This document shows positions 1 to 10,455 of a stretch of DNA of 64,000 nt, in pieces (the stretch's first letter is position 1; every line of letters starts with the position of its first letter). This stretch comes from an uncultured Collinsella sp. (GTDB lineage: Bacteria; Actinomycetota; Coriobacteriia; Coriobacteriales; Coriobacteriaceae). The notes under the pieces were generated by a model. The model saw nothing but the letters and a program-made list of their open reading frames with translations, was not told the origin of the DNA and did no database searches. The stretch covers positions 1 through 64,000 of the forward strand of contig CABVAO010000002.1 of assembly GCA_902496335.1 (NCBI GenBank). Reading direction: 5' to 3'. The position numbers and the translations under genes are program-made.

Positions 1-55
1 GGACGCCGCCCTCTCAAGGCGGAGATCACCAGTTCGAATCTGGTACGGGCTACCA
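1..55 (+). tRNA. tRNA-Glu (anticodon CTC), 5' end outside window
   Basis: The last three quarters of a tRNA are present. The anticodon stem CCGCC/GGCGG encloses a 7-nt loop with anticodon CTC (reads GAG, Glu). A 5-nt variable region follows, then the T arm ACCAG-TTCGAAT-CTGGT, the acceptor 3' strand ACGGGCT, discriminator A and an encoded CCA at 53-55. The first ~20 nt lie before the window. Identity rests on the anticodon and on the Glu-like stem. The acceptor 5' strand should read AGCCCGT if the call is right. Confidence 0.88.
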
Positions 56-65
56 AAATTGAACG

Positions 66-93
66 CCCGGGCCTCGTAAGAGACCCGGGTTTT
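66..93 (+). terminator. Intrinsic terminator after tRNA-Glu
   Basis: CCCGGG-c-CTC / GAG-a-CCCGGG hairpin with a GTAA loop, followed by TTTT, starting 11 nt after the tRNA CCA end. Confidence 0.8.
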
Positions 94-149
94 GTGTATT
101 GACCGTATATACGGCGCCTGCCGTGTTTCGCTCAGATCGAGGAGTAGCC

Positions 150-1067
150 ATGGATCTGCCCATCAGCTTGCAAGACATCACGTATGCCGAGAACTATCTG
201 GCGCAGGGCGACCTGGCTACGGCGACGCCGCTGCTGGAGCGTCTGGTGGAGCTCGCCGAGGAGTATATCGACGCTGAGTGCAAGACGGAGGAGAAGCGCC
301 AATACTTTAGCTTCGATAGCAAGTTTGAGCGCTTGGCCTATCGCCGCGTGGAGAAGGATCCGCGCGAGCTCGTGCAGGTCGAGGTGCCGTTTGACCGCCT
401 GTACTCTGACATGGCGTTTGCCTACATTCGCCAGCAGGATTATGTGAGCGCTCGTAATGCCCTGATGCAGGCTGTGCGTTGGGACCCCATGAACTGCAAC
501 TATCGCTTGGATTTGGCCGAGCTGTTCCGCGCTCTCGAGGACAAGCAGGAGTGGGCTTCGCTTTCGTTTTCGGTGCTAGAGCGCGCGAGCGATGGCAAGT
601 GCGCCGCCCGCGCTTACGCCAATCTAGGTCAGTACTTCTTGGAGCCCGAGACCGAGAACGTTTCGGCTGCCGTGGGCTGCGCGCGTCTGGCGCTGCGCCT
701 GGCGCCCAACGATGCGCATACGACGCGCCTGCTCAACAAGATCCATACCACCTATCCGGATGCCGCCGATGAGAGCGACGAGCACGTGATGGGTGAACTG
801 GCCCTGCAAGGCGTTCCGACCTCGCCTTCGGCCGAGATTGCCATCTGCCTGATTATGTGCGCGACCGATGCTGCAAGCGACGGCGACAAGCAGGAGGCGA
901 CGCGCCTGACGGTGCGTGCTCGCGACTTGGTGGGCGAGGAGGCCTGCGCGGCGATTATTAAACTGGTGCGCGAGAGCGATGCCGAGCTCAATGCCGAGCG
1001 CAAGGCAAAGCGCGAAGCTACGGGCAAGGGTTCCGATGGCGCCAAGGAGGCCGGCGATGCCCAGTAA
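150..1067 (+). CDS. TPR-repeat protein of unknown function
   Basis: A soluble 305-residue protein with no signal peptide or membrane segment. Much of it consists of paired amphipathic helices of tetratricopeptide type (for example around YIRQQDYVSARNALMQAVRW and YANLGQYFLEP), which suggests a protein-binding scaffold; no catalytic motif is visible. The C-terminus is Lys/Ala-rich and charged. The ATG at 150 is preferred over the upstream GTG at 99 because a GAGGAG ribosome site sits at 139-144 with normal spacing. The gene overlaps the smpB start by 11 nt, so the two are probably co-transcribed and translationally coupled. That hints at a link to ribosome rescue or translation, but this is only neighbourhood inference. 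Confidence 0.75.
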   Translation: MDLPISLQDITYAENYLAQGDLATATPLLERLVELAEEYIDAECKTEEKRQYFSFDSKFERLAYRRVEKDPRELVQVEVPFDRLYSDMAFAYIRQQDYVSARNALMQAVRWDPMNCNYRLDLAELFRALEDKQEWASLSFSVLERASDGKCAARAYANLGQYFLEPETENVSAAVGCARLALRLAPNDAHTTRLLNKIHTTYPDAADESDEHVMGELALQGVPTSPSAEIAICLIMCATDAASDGDKQEATRLTVRARDLVGEEACAAIIKLVRESDAELNAERKAKREATGKGSDGAKEAGDAQ

Positions 1068-1527
1068 GCGCGAGCGCAAACTCATTTCCAAGAATCGCTC
1101 GGCACATCACGAGTACTTTATCGATGAGACGTTTGAGTGCGGTATTGAGCTGAGCGGCACCGAGGTCAAGTCGATTCGCGAGCGCGCCTGTCAGATCACT
1201 GACACTTTTGCGCTGATTCGTGGCGGCGAGTGCTGGCTCGTCGGACTGCATATCCACCCTTATAGCCATGGTGGCGTGTGGAATCGCGATCCCGACCGTC
1301 GGCGTCGTCTGCTGCTGCACCGCAAGGAGATCGACTTTCTTGACGGCAAACTTCGCAACCGTGGTTATGCGCTGGTTCCGTTGGAGCTCTACTTTAATAC
1401 CGACGGCCGCGTAAAGCTGCTGCTGGGTCTGGGTCGCGGCAAGAAGCTCTACGACAAGCGCGAGGACATGGCCAAGCGTGATGTCCAACGCGAGATCGAC
1501 CGCGCCCTCAAGGAACGCAACCGGTAG
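1057..1527 (+). CDS. smpB: SsrA-binding protein SmpB
   Basis: SmpB (156 aa) binds tmRNA and delivers it to stalled ribosomes for trans-translation. The protein shows the family pattern from the N-terminus: basic start, then NRSAHHEYFIDETFECGIELSGTEVKS with the conserved G-x-E-V-K-S-I-R, then W-x-x-x-x-x-x-H-P-Y in the middle, and a basic C-terminal tail (LYDKREDMAKRD..REIDRALKERNR) that enters the A site. Length is typical (150-160 aa). The start at 1057 lies inside the end of the upstream TPR gene and follows an AAGGAGG at 1044-1050. The tmRNA gene itself is not seen nearby. Confidence 0.97.
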   Translation: MPSKRERKLISKNRSAHHEYFIDETFECGIELSGTEVKSIRERACQITDTFALIRGGECWLVGLHIHPYSHGGVWNRDPDRRRRLLLHRKEIDFLDGKLRNRGYALVPLELYFNTDGRVKLLLGLGRGKKLYDKREDMAKRDVQREIDRALKERNR

Positions 1528-1539
1528 GCGCTCTATATA

Positions 1540-1606
1540 AGTTGCGGTGAGATACGGACTGTTTTGCCTGTTTGAGGGGCTATTCAGTCCCTATTTCACC
1601 GCAACT
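1540..1606. repeat. Palindrome family 2, copy 1 (TTGCGGTGAAATA type)
   Basis: Inverted repeat with ~22-bp arms starting AGTTGCGGTGA and ending TCACCGCAACT, loop ~23 nt, directly after smpB. Related copies lie at 15555-15621, 40086-40153 and 52612-52648. It lacks a T-run and is better seen as a dispersed repeat than as a simple terminator, although it may still stop or stabilise smpB mRNA. Confidence 0.85.
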
Positions 1607-1733
1607 GCGGGCGTCTTATCTTTCTTACTGTTCTGACACATATGTCTCAAAGGCGGCGTCCGTTATGGGTGCCGCCTTTTTTGTGGGTACATACATTCAT
1701 GAGGTTCCAACCCGAGCTAGGGGAGTGATCGTT

Positions 1734-2237
1734 ATGGACAAAACTGCGTTCTTTACCATGCCGAGTGGCCTGTACGTGGTGAGCGCCGCGGCAGACGGGC
1801 TGCGCGCCGGCTGCGTCATCAACACTGCGGTGCAGGTGACGTCCATGCCGCCGCGTATTTCGGTTGCCGTGAACAAGGACAATGTCACCTCGGGCGTCAT
1901 CGCATCGGCCAAAGCGTTCGCGCTGACCGTGATCGATCAGACCGCCGACATGCTCTACATCGGTAACTTTGGGTTCCGCACCAGCAGCGATTATGACAAG
2001 TTTGCCAAATACGAGACCCGCGAGACGGCTCTGGGCATGCCCTATGTGCCCGAGCACGCGGCAGCCCTGTTTAGCTGCCGTTTGATCGACACTGTGGATG
2101 TGGGCACGCATCTGCTGTTTATTGGCGAGGTCGAGGATGCCGAGCGCCTGAGCGACGAGACGCCGCTGACGTACGACTACTATCACAAGGTGCTAAAGGG
2201 CAAGACGCCGCCCAAAGCCTCGTCGTATCAAGGCTAG
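1734..2237 (+). CDS. Flavin reductase-like FMN-binding protein
   Basis: This 167-residue protein fits the flavin reductase-like/flavoredoxin fold. It has the N-terminal SGLYVVSA..GLRAGCVINTAVQVTSMPPRISVAVNK segment that binds FMN in this family, followed by NVTSGVIASAKAFALTVID and the loop containing GNFGFRTSSDYDKF. The likely role is FMN-dependent electron transfer from NAD(P)H or an iron-sulfur donor. In many anaerobes such a domain is fused to a rubredoxin (high-molecular-weight rubredoxin); here a rubredoxin gene follows 88 nt downstream, so the pair is probably functional as separate partners. The ATG at 1734 follows AGGGGAG at 1719-1725; an in-frame extension to 1572 has no ribosome site and overlaps a repeat. 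Confidence 0.85.
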   Translation: MDKTAFFTMPSGLYVVSAAADGLRAGCVINTAVQVTSMPPRISVAVNKDNVTSGVIASAKAFALTVIDQTADMLYIGNFGFRTSSDYDKFAKYETRETALGMPYVPEHAAALFSCRLIDTVDVGTHLLFIGEVEDAERLSDETPLTYDYYHKVLKGKTPPKASSYQG

Positions 2238-2254
2238 AAATGTTCTAAAAATAC

Positions 2255-2282
2255 TTGCATTATGTTATTGAGAATATATACT
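2255..2282 (+). promoter_or_regulatory. Promoter for the rubredoxin gene
   Basis: TTGCAT, 16-nt spacer, TATACT in a short AT-rich island just upstream of the rubredoxin. TTATT and AATAA arms flank the -10 region and could form a regulator site. The match to a housekeeping promoter is good; the regulator is unknown. Confidence 0.6.
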
Positions 2283-2325
2283 AATAAGTAAGTACACCAG
2301 CAGTCACGTTCGAGAGGAGAACATC

Positions 2326-2469
2326 ATGGCTGAGGAGAAGAAGACGTATAAGTTTGTGTGCACCGTTTGCGGTTACGAGGTTGAGGTCGACACGCCCGAG
2401 CTGCCCGAGGACTACGTGTGCCCGGTGTGCGGCGTCGGTCCCGATCAGTTTGAGCTCGTCGAGGAGTAA
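2326..2469 (+). CDS. Rubredoxin-like electron carrier
   Basis: A 47-residue rubredoxin with the two knuckles C12-V-C-... read as CTVCGY (Cys12, Cys15) and CPVCGV (Cys32, Cys35), which bind a single iron, plus the acidic, aromatic core typical of the family. It is slightly shorter than classical rubredoxins (52-54 aa) and lacks the usual middle WxCP aromatic, having DYVCPVCG instead. AGAGGAGA precedes the ATG. It has its own promoter and a strong terminator. Likely partners are the flavin reductase-like protein upstream and, elsewhere in this window, the superoxide reductase at 60465. Confidence 0.92.
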   Translation: MAEEKKTYKFVCTVCGYEVEVDTPELPEDYVCPVCGVGPDQFELVEE

Positions 2470-2508
2470 CTCGCAGGCACACGGCGAAAGCCGAACATAG
2501 CTCTGTCC

Positions 2509-2544
2509 AAGGGTCCCGGTCGAATTCTCGGCCGGGGCCCTTTT
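2509..2544 (+). terminator. Intrinsic terminator after rubredoxin
   Basis: AAGGGTCCCGG...CCGGGGCCCTT hairpin (one G-T pair), ending in TTTT. Confidence 0.85.
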
Positions 2545-2567
2545 GATTTATCTGACGGTTTAAAACG

Positions 2568-2591
2568 GTCTCACGTGTTACAGATTGAGAC
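2568..2591. repeat. Palindrome family 1, truncated remnant
   Basis: GTCTC...GTTACAGATTGAGAC. The right arm of the family-1 palindrome is intact, but most of the left arm and loop is missing, leaving GTCTC/GAGAC. It looks like an internal-deletion derivative. Confidence 0.7.
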
Positions 2592-2620
2592 GTTATATCT
2601 GGACAGTCACGCCATCCCAA

Positions 2621-3877
2621 TTACATCCCCGTTAGCAGCACGATGTCGAGAATCGTCACGATGACGCCGATCCCTACGAGCAGCGCGTTGAGCGGGCGCG
2701 AGTTGGCGTATTTGCCCATAACGCGGGCTGAGCTGGTGAGCCGTATGAGCACAAAGACCGTAATCGGCAGTTGAAGCGACAGCAGTGCCTGACTCCAGAT
2801 GAGACCTTCAAAAGGATTTGGGATGACCAGACACGCCGCCACTGCGCCGGCGAAACAGGCCGCTACCCCGATCGAGGAATGTCGGTCGTGGATGTCGTAT
2901 TCCTCGTCGAACATGCCCGCGGTGATGGTTCCCGCCGCCATGCCCGCTGTCACGCTGCTCGATAGTCCCGCGAACAGCAGCGCTACCGCAAAGATGGTCG
3001 AGCTCGCCGGGCCCAAGATGGGGGAGAGCGTGGCCGCTGCGACGGCGAGGTCGTCTACGACAATGCTGTGCGCAAAGAAGGTCGTTGCGGCCAGGATGAC
3101 CATGGCCGAGTTGATTGCCCAGCCCACGCCCATCGAAAAGAGCGTGTCGAAGAGCTCGTAGCGCAGACGTTCCTCGATAACTTGCTCGCCTTGGCCTTCG
3201 AAGTGCATGGATTGGATGACCTCGGAGTGCAGAAAAAGGTTGTGGGGCATAACGACCGCACCCAGGACACTCACGATAATCGCGGCAGAGCCAGTGGGCA
3301 TACTGGGCGTGATCCAGCTTGCGGTGGCTTGCGGCCAGTCGACCTTGACTAGCGCAAGCTCGGCCAAAAACGAGAGTCCTACCACGCCGACGAAGGCGAT
3401 GATCCAGCGCTCGGCACGCTTGTAGGAGTTCGTCATGAGCATTGCCATCGATGCCGCGGCCACGATGACGCAGCCGGCGCGCACGGGCAGTCCAAAGAGC
3501 ATCTGGAGCGCGATCGCACCGCCCAGGACTTCGGCCATGGCGGTGGCGACCGTGGCTAGATACGCGCTGCCGAGTATCGCACGCCCGACGAGGCGGGGCA
3601 GGTGGCGCGTCGTGGCCTCGGCAAGACACATGCCCGTGGCGATGCCCAAGTGCGCCGCGTTGTGCTGCAGCACGATGAGCATGATCGTGGACAGCGTGAC
3701 GATCCACAGCAGCGCGTAGCCAAACTGCGAGCCCGCGGCCATATTGGAGGCCCAGTTGCCCGGGTCGATAAAGCCGACGGTGACGAGCAACCCGGGGCCG
3801 ATATGCCGCGCAATGTCTAGGCCTCCGTGACCACCGGTGCGCCGGGAACCAAAGTGTTGTTTGAGATGGTTGAGCAT
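2621..3877 (-). CDS. Nramp-family divalent metal ion transporter (MntH-like)
   Basis: A 418-residue membrane protein with about 11 hydrophobic segments. TM1 holds the metal-binding motif DPGNWASNMAAGSQFGY and TM6 holds MPHN (VVMPHNLFLHS), the two unwound helices that bind Mn2+/Fe2+ in this proton-coupled family. It should import manganese or iron across the cytoplasmic membrane. The ATG at 3877 is chosen because AGGAG sits 6 nt upstream on the minus strand; the longer frame to 3913 has no ribosome site. A promoter with a GTTA/TAAC dyad lies just upstream (3928-3955), compatible with DtxR/MntR-type metal repression. Substrate preference cannot be told from sequence alone. Confidence 0.93.
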   Translation of the reverse strand: MLNHLKQHFGSRRTGGHGGLDIARHIGPGLLVTVGFIDPGNWASNMAAGSQFGYALLWIVTLSTIMLIVLQHNAAHLGIATGMCLAEATTRHLPRLVGRAILGSAYLATVATAMAEVLGGAIALQMLFGLPVRAGCVIVAAASMAMLMTNSYKRAERWIIAFVGVVGLSFLAELALVKVDWPQATASWITPSMPTGSAAIIVSVLGAVVMPHNLFLHSEVIQSMHFEGQGEQVIEERLRYELFDTLFSMGVGWAINSAMVILAATTFFAHSIVVDDLAVAAATLSPILGPASSTIFAVALLFAGLSSSVTAGMAAGTITAGMFDEEYDIHDRHSSIGVAACFAGAVAACLVIPNPFEGLIWSQALLSLQLPITVFVLIRLTSSARVMGKYANSRPLNALLVGIGVIVTILDIVLLTGM

Positions 3878-3927
3878 GGTGCACTCCTGCGTGCCGTTTG
3901 TTTGACGCCGCAAAGGATACCCGTTTT

Positions 3928-3955
3928 ATGCTAAAAAGTTAACCGAGACTAACAA
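3928..3955 (-). promoter_or_regulatory. Promoter of the Nramp gene with possible DtxR/MntR-type operator
   Basis: On the minus strand: TTGTTA, 16-nt spacer, TAGCAT. The spacer and -35 carry the dyad GTTAG-N5-GTTAAC (plus-strand 3938-3953), resembling half-sites of DtxR-family metal repressors. The assignment of regulator is inference. Confidence 0.4.
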
Positions 3956-3995
3956 AATTGTTGTATTTGAATAGGATGGGGAAAGGAGTTGCCGA

Positions 3996-4058
3996 AATGT
4001 CTTGATCTGTAACAACTAGGGATGGAAATTGGGTCTTCCTGTTACAGATTGAGATGTT
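3996..4058. repeat. Palindrome family 1, copy b
   Basis: Left arm TGTCTTGATCTGTAACA and right arm TGTTACAGATTGAGATG around a ~25-nt loop. The two arm differences are both G-T/U wobble compatible. Confidence 0.9.
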
Positions 4059-4239
4059 TGAAGAGGTGAGTTTGCAGGCCGAACTTGGGGCCTATGTTGT
4101 CGCCCTTGAGGTCGGCGGTGTCCACTCGTAGGGCGTGCGTTACGCGATTGTTTCGAAACGGGTGGGAAACACAACAGGCCGGCGATGCTCCTAGTATGCC
4201 TATTCAACTGACTGTCTAAATATCTAGGGGAGGATCGCG

Positions 4240-7200
4240 ATGCAGGCAGATTCCGCTCAGCAGCAGGGCCTTTATCGCCCCGAATTCGACCACGATGCAT
4301 GTGGCATCGGCGCGCTTGCCGATATCAACGGCGAGCGCCATCACCAGATTCTGGACGATGCGCTGTCCATTCTGGTCAACTTGGAGCACCGCGGCGGTAC
4401 GGGACTCGAGAAGAATACCGGCGACGGCGCCGGCATCCTGTTTCAGGTCCCGCATCACTTTTTCCGCAAAGAGGCTCAAAAGTGCGGCCAGATTCTGCCG
4501 GCAGAGGGCGACTATGGCGTGGCCATGCTGTTCTTCCCGCAGGACGACAAGGGCGTAGAGGATGCCCGCCGCGTGTTTGAGGAGGGCTGCGCCGAGGCCG
4601 GCGTGCCGCTGCTCTTTTGGCGCGAGGTGCCGGTCGACCCGCACGACCTGGGCGAGACGGCCCGCGCCTGCATGCCCACTATCCTGCAGGCCTTCCTGGG
4701 CCGTCCGGACGACACGCCGGCGGGCGACGCCTTCGAGCGCCGTCTGTATGTGTGCCGCCGCACCATCGAGAAGAAGGCCGACGCTGAGTTTGCCCTGCGC
4801 GACAAGATCTTCTATGTGTGCTCCATGAGCTCGCGCACCATCGTGTACAAGGGTATGCTGGTCGCCACGCAGATGCGCCGCTTCTTCATCGACCTCAACG
4901 ACGCCGCCGTCAAAACGGCCGTGGCGCTCGTTCACTCGCGCTACTCCACCAACACCACGCCCAGCTGGGAGCGTGCGCACCCCAACCGTTTTATCATCCA
5001 CAACGGCGAGATCAACACCCTCAAGGGCAACGTCAACTGGATTCGCGCCCGCGAACCCAACCTGTACAGCCCCGTGCTGCAGCACGATCTTGAGCGCGTG
5101 ATGCCCATCATCAACCGCGAGGGTTCCGACTCCGCGATTCTGGACAACGTGCTCGAGTTTTTGGTCATGAACGGCCGTCCGCTCACGCGCGCCGCATCCA
5201 TGCTGCTGCCCGAGCCGTGGGACCACAACGACAGCCTGAGCGAGGAGCGCCGCGCCTACGACGCCTACCAGTCCATGCTCATGGAGCCGTGGGACGGTCC
5301 TGCCGCTATCGCCTTTACCGACGGTCGCACGCTGGGTGCCGCCCTCGACCGTAACGGCTTGCGTCCCGCCCGCTACTATGTGACGCGCGACGGTCGCTTT
5401 ATGCTGGCAAGCGAGGTGGGCACCATCGAGGTGAGCCCCGAGAACATCCTGACGAGCGGCTGCCTGGGACCGGGCCAGATGCTCGAGGTCGATTTTGCCC
5501 GCGGCCGCGTCATCTACAACGACGAGCTGCGCGCCCGTTACGCCAAGGAAAAGCCCTATCGCGACTGGATCGCCGAGGAGACGCTGACCGTTGACGCACT
5601 CGACAAGCCCGCCGCGCCCGCGCCCGCCGAGGATGCCGAGGTGCCCGCCGCCGTGCGCATGGCCAAGCTCGGGTATCACTGGGATGATGTTGACGAAGTC
5701 GTGCGTCCCATGGCCCAGCAGGGCAAGGCGCCGCTCGCCTCGATGGGTATCGATGCGCCGCTGGCCTGCCTGTCCAAGAAGACGCGCTCGTTCTTCGACT
5801 ACTTCTATCAGCTGTTCGCTCAGGTCACGAACCCGCCGATCGACGCCCTGCGCGAGCATATGGTCACCTCGACCACGCTCTACCTGGGCAACCACGGTAA
5901 CCTGCTCGAGGACTCCCGCACGGCCTGCCAGCTGGTGCGTCTGGAGCGCCCGCTGCTGAGCGAGGAGGAGTTCGACCGCATTTGCGCGATTGACCGCGTG
6001 GGCTTTAAGACCCGCCGTTTCCGTGCCGTCTACCGCCGCGATGCGGGTGAGGGCGCGCTGCAGGCTGCGCTCAAGCAGCTTGCAGAGGACGTTGAGGCTG
6101 CGGTCCGCGACGGCGTGAACATCGTGGTATTGAGCGACCGCGCTGCCGCAGGCGAGGTGCCCGTACCGTCGCTGCTCGCCGTGGGCTGCGTTCACAATCA
6201 CTTGATCCGCGCTGGCGTGCGCACCTTTGCCGATATCGTGGTGGAGTGTGGCGACGCCGTGTCCCCGCACGACTTTGCGGCGCTGGTGGGCTACTCCGCG
6301 AGCGGCATCTATCCGTACAACGCGCATGCGTGCATTCGCGACTTGGCGGCGCACGGCGATCTGGACGTGACGGCTGAGCAGGGCATCGCCAACTACAACA
6401 AGGCTGTGACCGCCGGCATCGTCTCCATCATGTCCAAGATGGGCATCTCCACGGTGCAGAGCTACCACTCCGCGCAGATCTTCGAGGCCGTGGGCTTCAC
6501 TCCGGAGTTCGTCAACGCGTACTTCGCCGGCACGGTGAGCCGTGTGGGCGGTATGGGTGTCGAGGACGTCGAGCGCGAGCAGAATGAGCGCTACGACGCC
6601 GCGCTCGCTATCCTTAAGAGCCCGGCTCCCGATCAGCTGCCCACGCTGGGCCTGACCAAGTGGCGCCCGCTCGGCGGCGAGGATCACCTCATCGACCCGC
6701 AGACTGTCTATTTGCTGCAGACCGCCTGCCGTGAGGACAGCTACGACACCTTTAAGGAGTACAGCGCCCGCCTGCACTGCACCGGCCGTGCCGTGCGCCT
6801 GCGCGACCTGCTGGACTTTGATGCCGGCGGCCGCACCCCGGTGGCACTCGACGAGGTCGAGCCCGCGCTCAACATCGTCCGCCGCTTTAACACCGGCGCC
6901 ATGTCGTACGGTTCCATCAGCAAAGAGGCACACGAGTGCATGGCCATCGCCATGAATCGCTTGCACGGACGCTCCAACTCGGGCGAGGGCGGTGAGGATC
7001 CGCGTCGCGAGACCCCGCTGACGAACGGTGACTCCAAGAACTCCGCCATCAAGCAGGTGGCAAGCGCGCGCTTTGGCGTGACGAGCCGCTACCTGTGCAG
7101 CGCCTTCGAGATTCAGATCAAGATGGCCCAGGGCGCCAAGCCTGGCGAGGGTGGCCACCTGCCCGGCAAGAAGGTCTACCCCTGGATCGCCGAGGTCCGT

Positions 7201-8937
7201 CAGTCCACGCCCGGCATCGGCCTGATCTCGCCTCCGCCGCACCACGACATCTACTCCATCGAGGACCTGGCAGAGCTAATCTTCGATCTTAAGAACGCCA
7301 ACCCCGGCGCTCGCGTGTCGGTCAAGCTGGTCAGCGAGGCCGGTGTCGGCACCATCGCCACCGGTGTGGCCAAGGGTGCCGCCGACAAGATCTTGATCAG
7401 CGGCCACAACGGCGGCTCCGGTGCCGCGGCGCGCGATTCGATCTGGCATGCCGGTCTGCCGCTGGAGCTTGGCCTTGCCGAGGCCCAGCAGACGCTGCTG
7501 CAAAACGGCCTGCGCTCGCGCGTGGTGCTCGAGGCCGACGGCAAGCTCATGGACGGTACCGATGTCGCCGTTGCCTGCCTGTTGGGTGCCGAGGAGTTTG
7601 GCTTTGCGACCATGCCGCTCATCTCCATGGGCTGCCTCATGCAGCGCGACTGCCAGCAGGATACCTGCCCGGCCGGCATCGCCACGCAAAACTGCCGCCT
7701 GCGTCGCGGCTTCCGCGGCAAGCCAGAGCACGTCGAGCATTTTATGCTCTTTGTTGCCGAGCAGCTGCGCGAGGTCATGGCGAGCCTGGGCTTCCGCACT
7801 GTCGACGAGATGGTCGGCCATCCCGAGTGCTTGCGCCAGATCGAGGTCCCGGGCAACCGCAAGGCTAACCTGCTGGATCTGTCGCCCGTGCTGGCAAGCG
7901 CGACCTGTGAGTTTGGTGCCCACATCCCGGGTGCCGACGGTCGTCACTTCCTGCCGCAGATGGCTGCCGACAGCGAGCTCGACAAGACGCTCGACTCCAC
8001 GTTGTTTGTGCCCTATACGGCCGATGCCCGTGCGCACCTGCGTCCGATTCGCTTCCGCGCCGATATCGCCAACGTCAACCGCTGCGTGGGCACCATCTTG
8101 GGCAACGCGGTGACCAAGGCGCATCCCGAGGGCCTGCCCGCCGGCTCCATCACCATCGATTGCGATGGTTCGGCCGGTCAGAGCTTTGGCGCCTTTCTGC
8201 CGCGCGGCATTACGCTCAACGTGTGCGGCGACGCCAACGACTACTTTGGCAAGGGTCTTTCGGGCGGCGAGGTATCGGTGCGCCCCAACCCGCATGCGAC
8301 CTACAAGTTCGACGAGAACATCATCGTGGGCAACGTTGCGTTCTTTGGCGCTACGAGCGGCCGCGGCTTCATCAACGGCCTGGCAGGCCAGCGCTTTGGC
8401 GTACGCAACTCCGGTGCCACGGTGGTGGTCGAGGGCTGCGGCAACCATGGCTGCGAGTACATGACGGGCGGTCTGGCGCTCATCTTGGGCGAGGTCGGGC
8501 AGAACTTCGCCGCAGGTATGACGGGTGGCGTGGCTTATGTCTTCGATCAGTACGGCACGCTCGATGCCCGCGTGAACCACGAGAGCGTTGAGCTCAAGGC
8601 CCCGACGGCCGGCGAGCTGGCGCAGATTCGTGCGCTCATCCAGGAGCACGTGGACGCGACGCAGAGCCCGCGCGGCATTAAGCTGCTTTACAGCTTCGAC
8701 TCGATGAGCAAGCACTTTGTGAAGGTCATTCCAACCGAGTACGAGCGCGTGCTGGCGATTGTCGCCGCCGCCGAGGCCGTCGGCAAGACGCATGCGCAGG
8801 CCGAGGAGCTGGCGTTTGACATTGTGACCGGTCGCGCCGACGCCGCCGATGTCGCTCGCTTTGATGTGGTGGGTGGTGTCGCTGGCGCTGCGCCCGCCAC
8901 CGCCAGCTCTGTTGCTTCGACCAAGAAGGAGGCGTAA
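4240..8937 (+). CDS. gltB: Glutamate synthase large (alpha) subunit
   Basis: A 1565-residue GOGAT alpha chain. It makes glutamate from glutamine and 2-oxoglutarate with electrons delivered by GltD. After a ~20-residue propeptide the class II amidotransferase domain begins at the catalytic Cys21 (HDA-CGIG). The central and FMN-binding synthase domains follow (residues ~480-1250; EGGEDPRR, GAKPGEGGHLPG, ISGHNGGSG). The [3Fe-4S] ligands appear as C-x5-C-x4-C in CLMQRDCQQDTCPAG (~1130). The C-terminal GXGXG beta-helix domain (GGEVSVRP, GATSGRGFINGLAGQRFGVRNSG, GNHGCEYMTGG) is complete. The end has an extra Ala-rich tail. A GGGGAGG ribosome site precedes the ATG. gltD starts 5 nt after the stop. 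Confidence 0.98.
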   Translation: MQADSAQQQGLYRPEFDHDACGIGALADINGERHHQILDDALSILVNLEHRGGTGLEKNTGDGAGILFQVPHHFFRKEAQKCGQILPAEGDYGVAMLFFPQDDKGVEDARRVFEEGCAEAGVPLLFWREVPVDPHDLGETARACMPTILQAFLGRPDDTPAGDAFERRLYVCRRTIEKKADAEFALRDKIFYVCSMSSRTIVYKGMLVATQMRRFFIDLNDAAVKTAVALVHSRYSTNTTPSWERAHPNRFIIHNGEINTLKGNVNWIRAREPNLYSPVLQHDLERVMPIINREGSDSAILDNVLEFLVMNGRPLTRAASMLLPEPWDHNDSLSEERRAYDAYQSMLMEPWDGPAAIAFTDGRTLGAALDRNGLRPARYYVTRDGRFMLASEVGTIEVSPENILTSGCLGPGQMLEVDFARGRVIYNDELRARYAKEKPYRDWIAEETLTVDALDKPAAPAPAEDAEVPAAVRMAKLGYHWDDVDEVVRPMAQQGKAPLASMGIDAPLACLSKKTRSFFDYFYQLFAQVTNPPIDALREHMVTSTTLYLGNHGNLLEDSRTACQLVRLERPLLSEEEFDRICAIDRVGFKTRRFRAVYRRDAGEGALQAALKQLAEDVEAAVRDGVNIVVLSDRAAAGEVPVPSLLAVGCVHNHLIRAGVRTFADIVVECGDAVSPHDFAALVGYSASGIYPYNAHACIRDLAAHGDLDVTAEQGIANYNKAVTAGIVSIMSKMGISTVQSYHSAQIFEAVGFTPEFVNAYFAGTVSRVGGMGVEDVEREQNERYDAALAILKSPAPDQLPTLGLTKWRPLGGEDHLIDPQTVYLLQTACREDSYDTFKEYSARLHCTGRAVRLRDLLDFDAGGRTPVALDEVEPALNIVRRFNTGAMSYGSISKEAHECMAIAMNRLHGRSNSGEGGEDPRRETPLTNGDSKNSAIKQVASARFGVTSRYLCSAFEIQIKMAQGAKPGEGGHLPGKKVYPWIAEVRQSTPGIGLISPPPHHDIYSIEDLAELIFDLKNANPGARVSVKLVSEAGVGTIATGVAKGAADKILISGHNGGSGAAARDSIWHAGLPLELGLAEAQQTLLQNGLRSRVVLEADGKLMDGTDVAVACLLGAEEFGFATMPLISMGCLMQRDCQQDTCPAGIATQNCRLRRGFRGKPEHVEHFMLFVAEQLREVMASLGFRTVDEMVGHPECLRQIEVPGNRKANLLDLSPVLASATCEFGAHIPGADGRHFLPQMAADSELDKTLDSTLFVPYTADARAHLRPIRFRADIANVNRCVGTILGNAVTKAHPEGLPAGSITIDCDGSAGQSFGAFLPRGITLNVCGDANDYFGKGLSGGEVSVRPNPHATYKFDENIIVGNVAFFGATSGRGFINGLAGQRFGVRNSGATVVVEGCGNHGCEYMTGGLALILGEVGQNFAAGMTGGVAYVFDQYGTLDARVNHESVELKAPTAGELAQIRALIQEHVDATQSPRGIKLLYSFDSMSKHFVKVIPTEYERVLAIVAAAEAVGKTHAQAEELAFDIVTGRADAADVARFDVVGGVAGAAPATASSVASTKKEA

Positions 8938-8942
8938 GTGCC

Positions 8943-10424
<1,482 letters not shown>

Positions 10425-10455
10425 GGCGGCTGTCCACAGCTGAATCGTCAAGGGC

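Larger units (their letters stand above)
3878..4239. other. 362-bp intergenic region, mntH-like/gltB divergent
   Basis: Divides the divergent transporter and gltB genes. It holds the transporter promoter with a possible metal operator (3928-3955), a family-1 palindrome (3996-4058), and a gltB leader of ~180 nt. The leader contains GTTTCGAAAC (palindromic) near 4148-4160 but no convincing riboswitch. No ORF here looks real. Confidence 0.6.

Noticed and set aside
1528..1733. tmRNA gene next to smpB
   Set aside because: The gap is only ~200 nt, is largely a family-2 palindrome, and has no tRNA-Ala-like ends.
4059..4239. Riboswitch (glutamine or similar) in the gltB leader
   Set aside because: No recognisable aptamer pattern or terminator/antiterminator pair was found by eye.
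4216..7245. Long open frame on the minus strand across gltB (1009 codons)
   Set aside because: It is the shadow of gltB caused by high GC at third codon positions; its translation is His/Ala/Gly/Val-rich without motifs.
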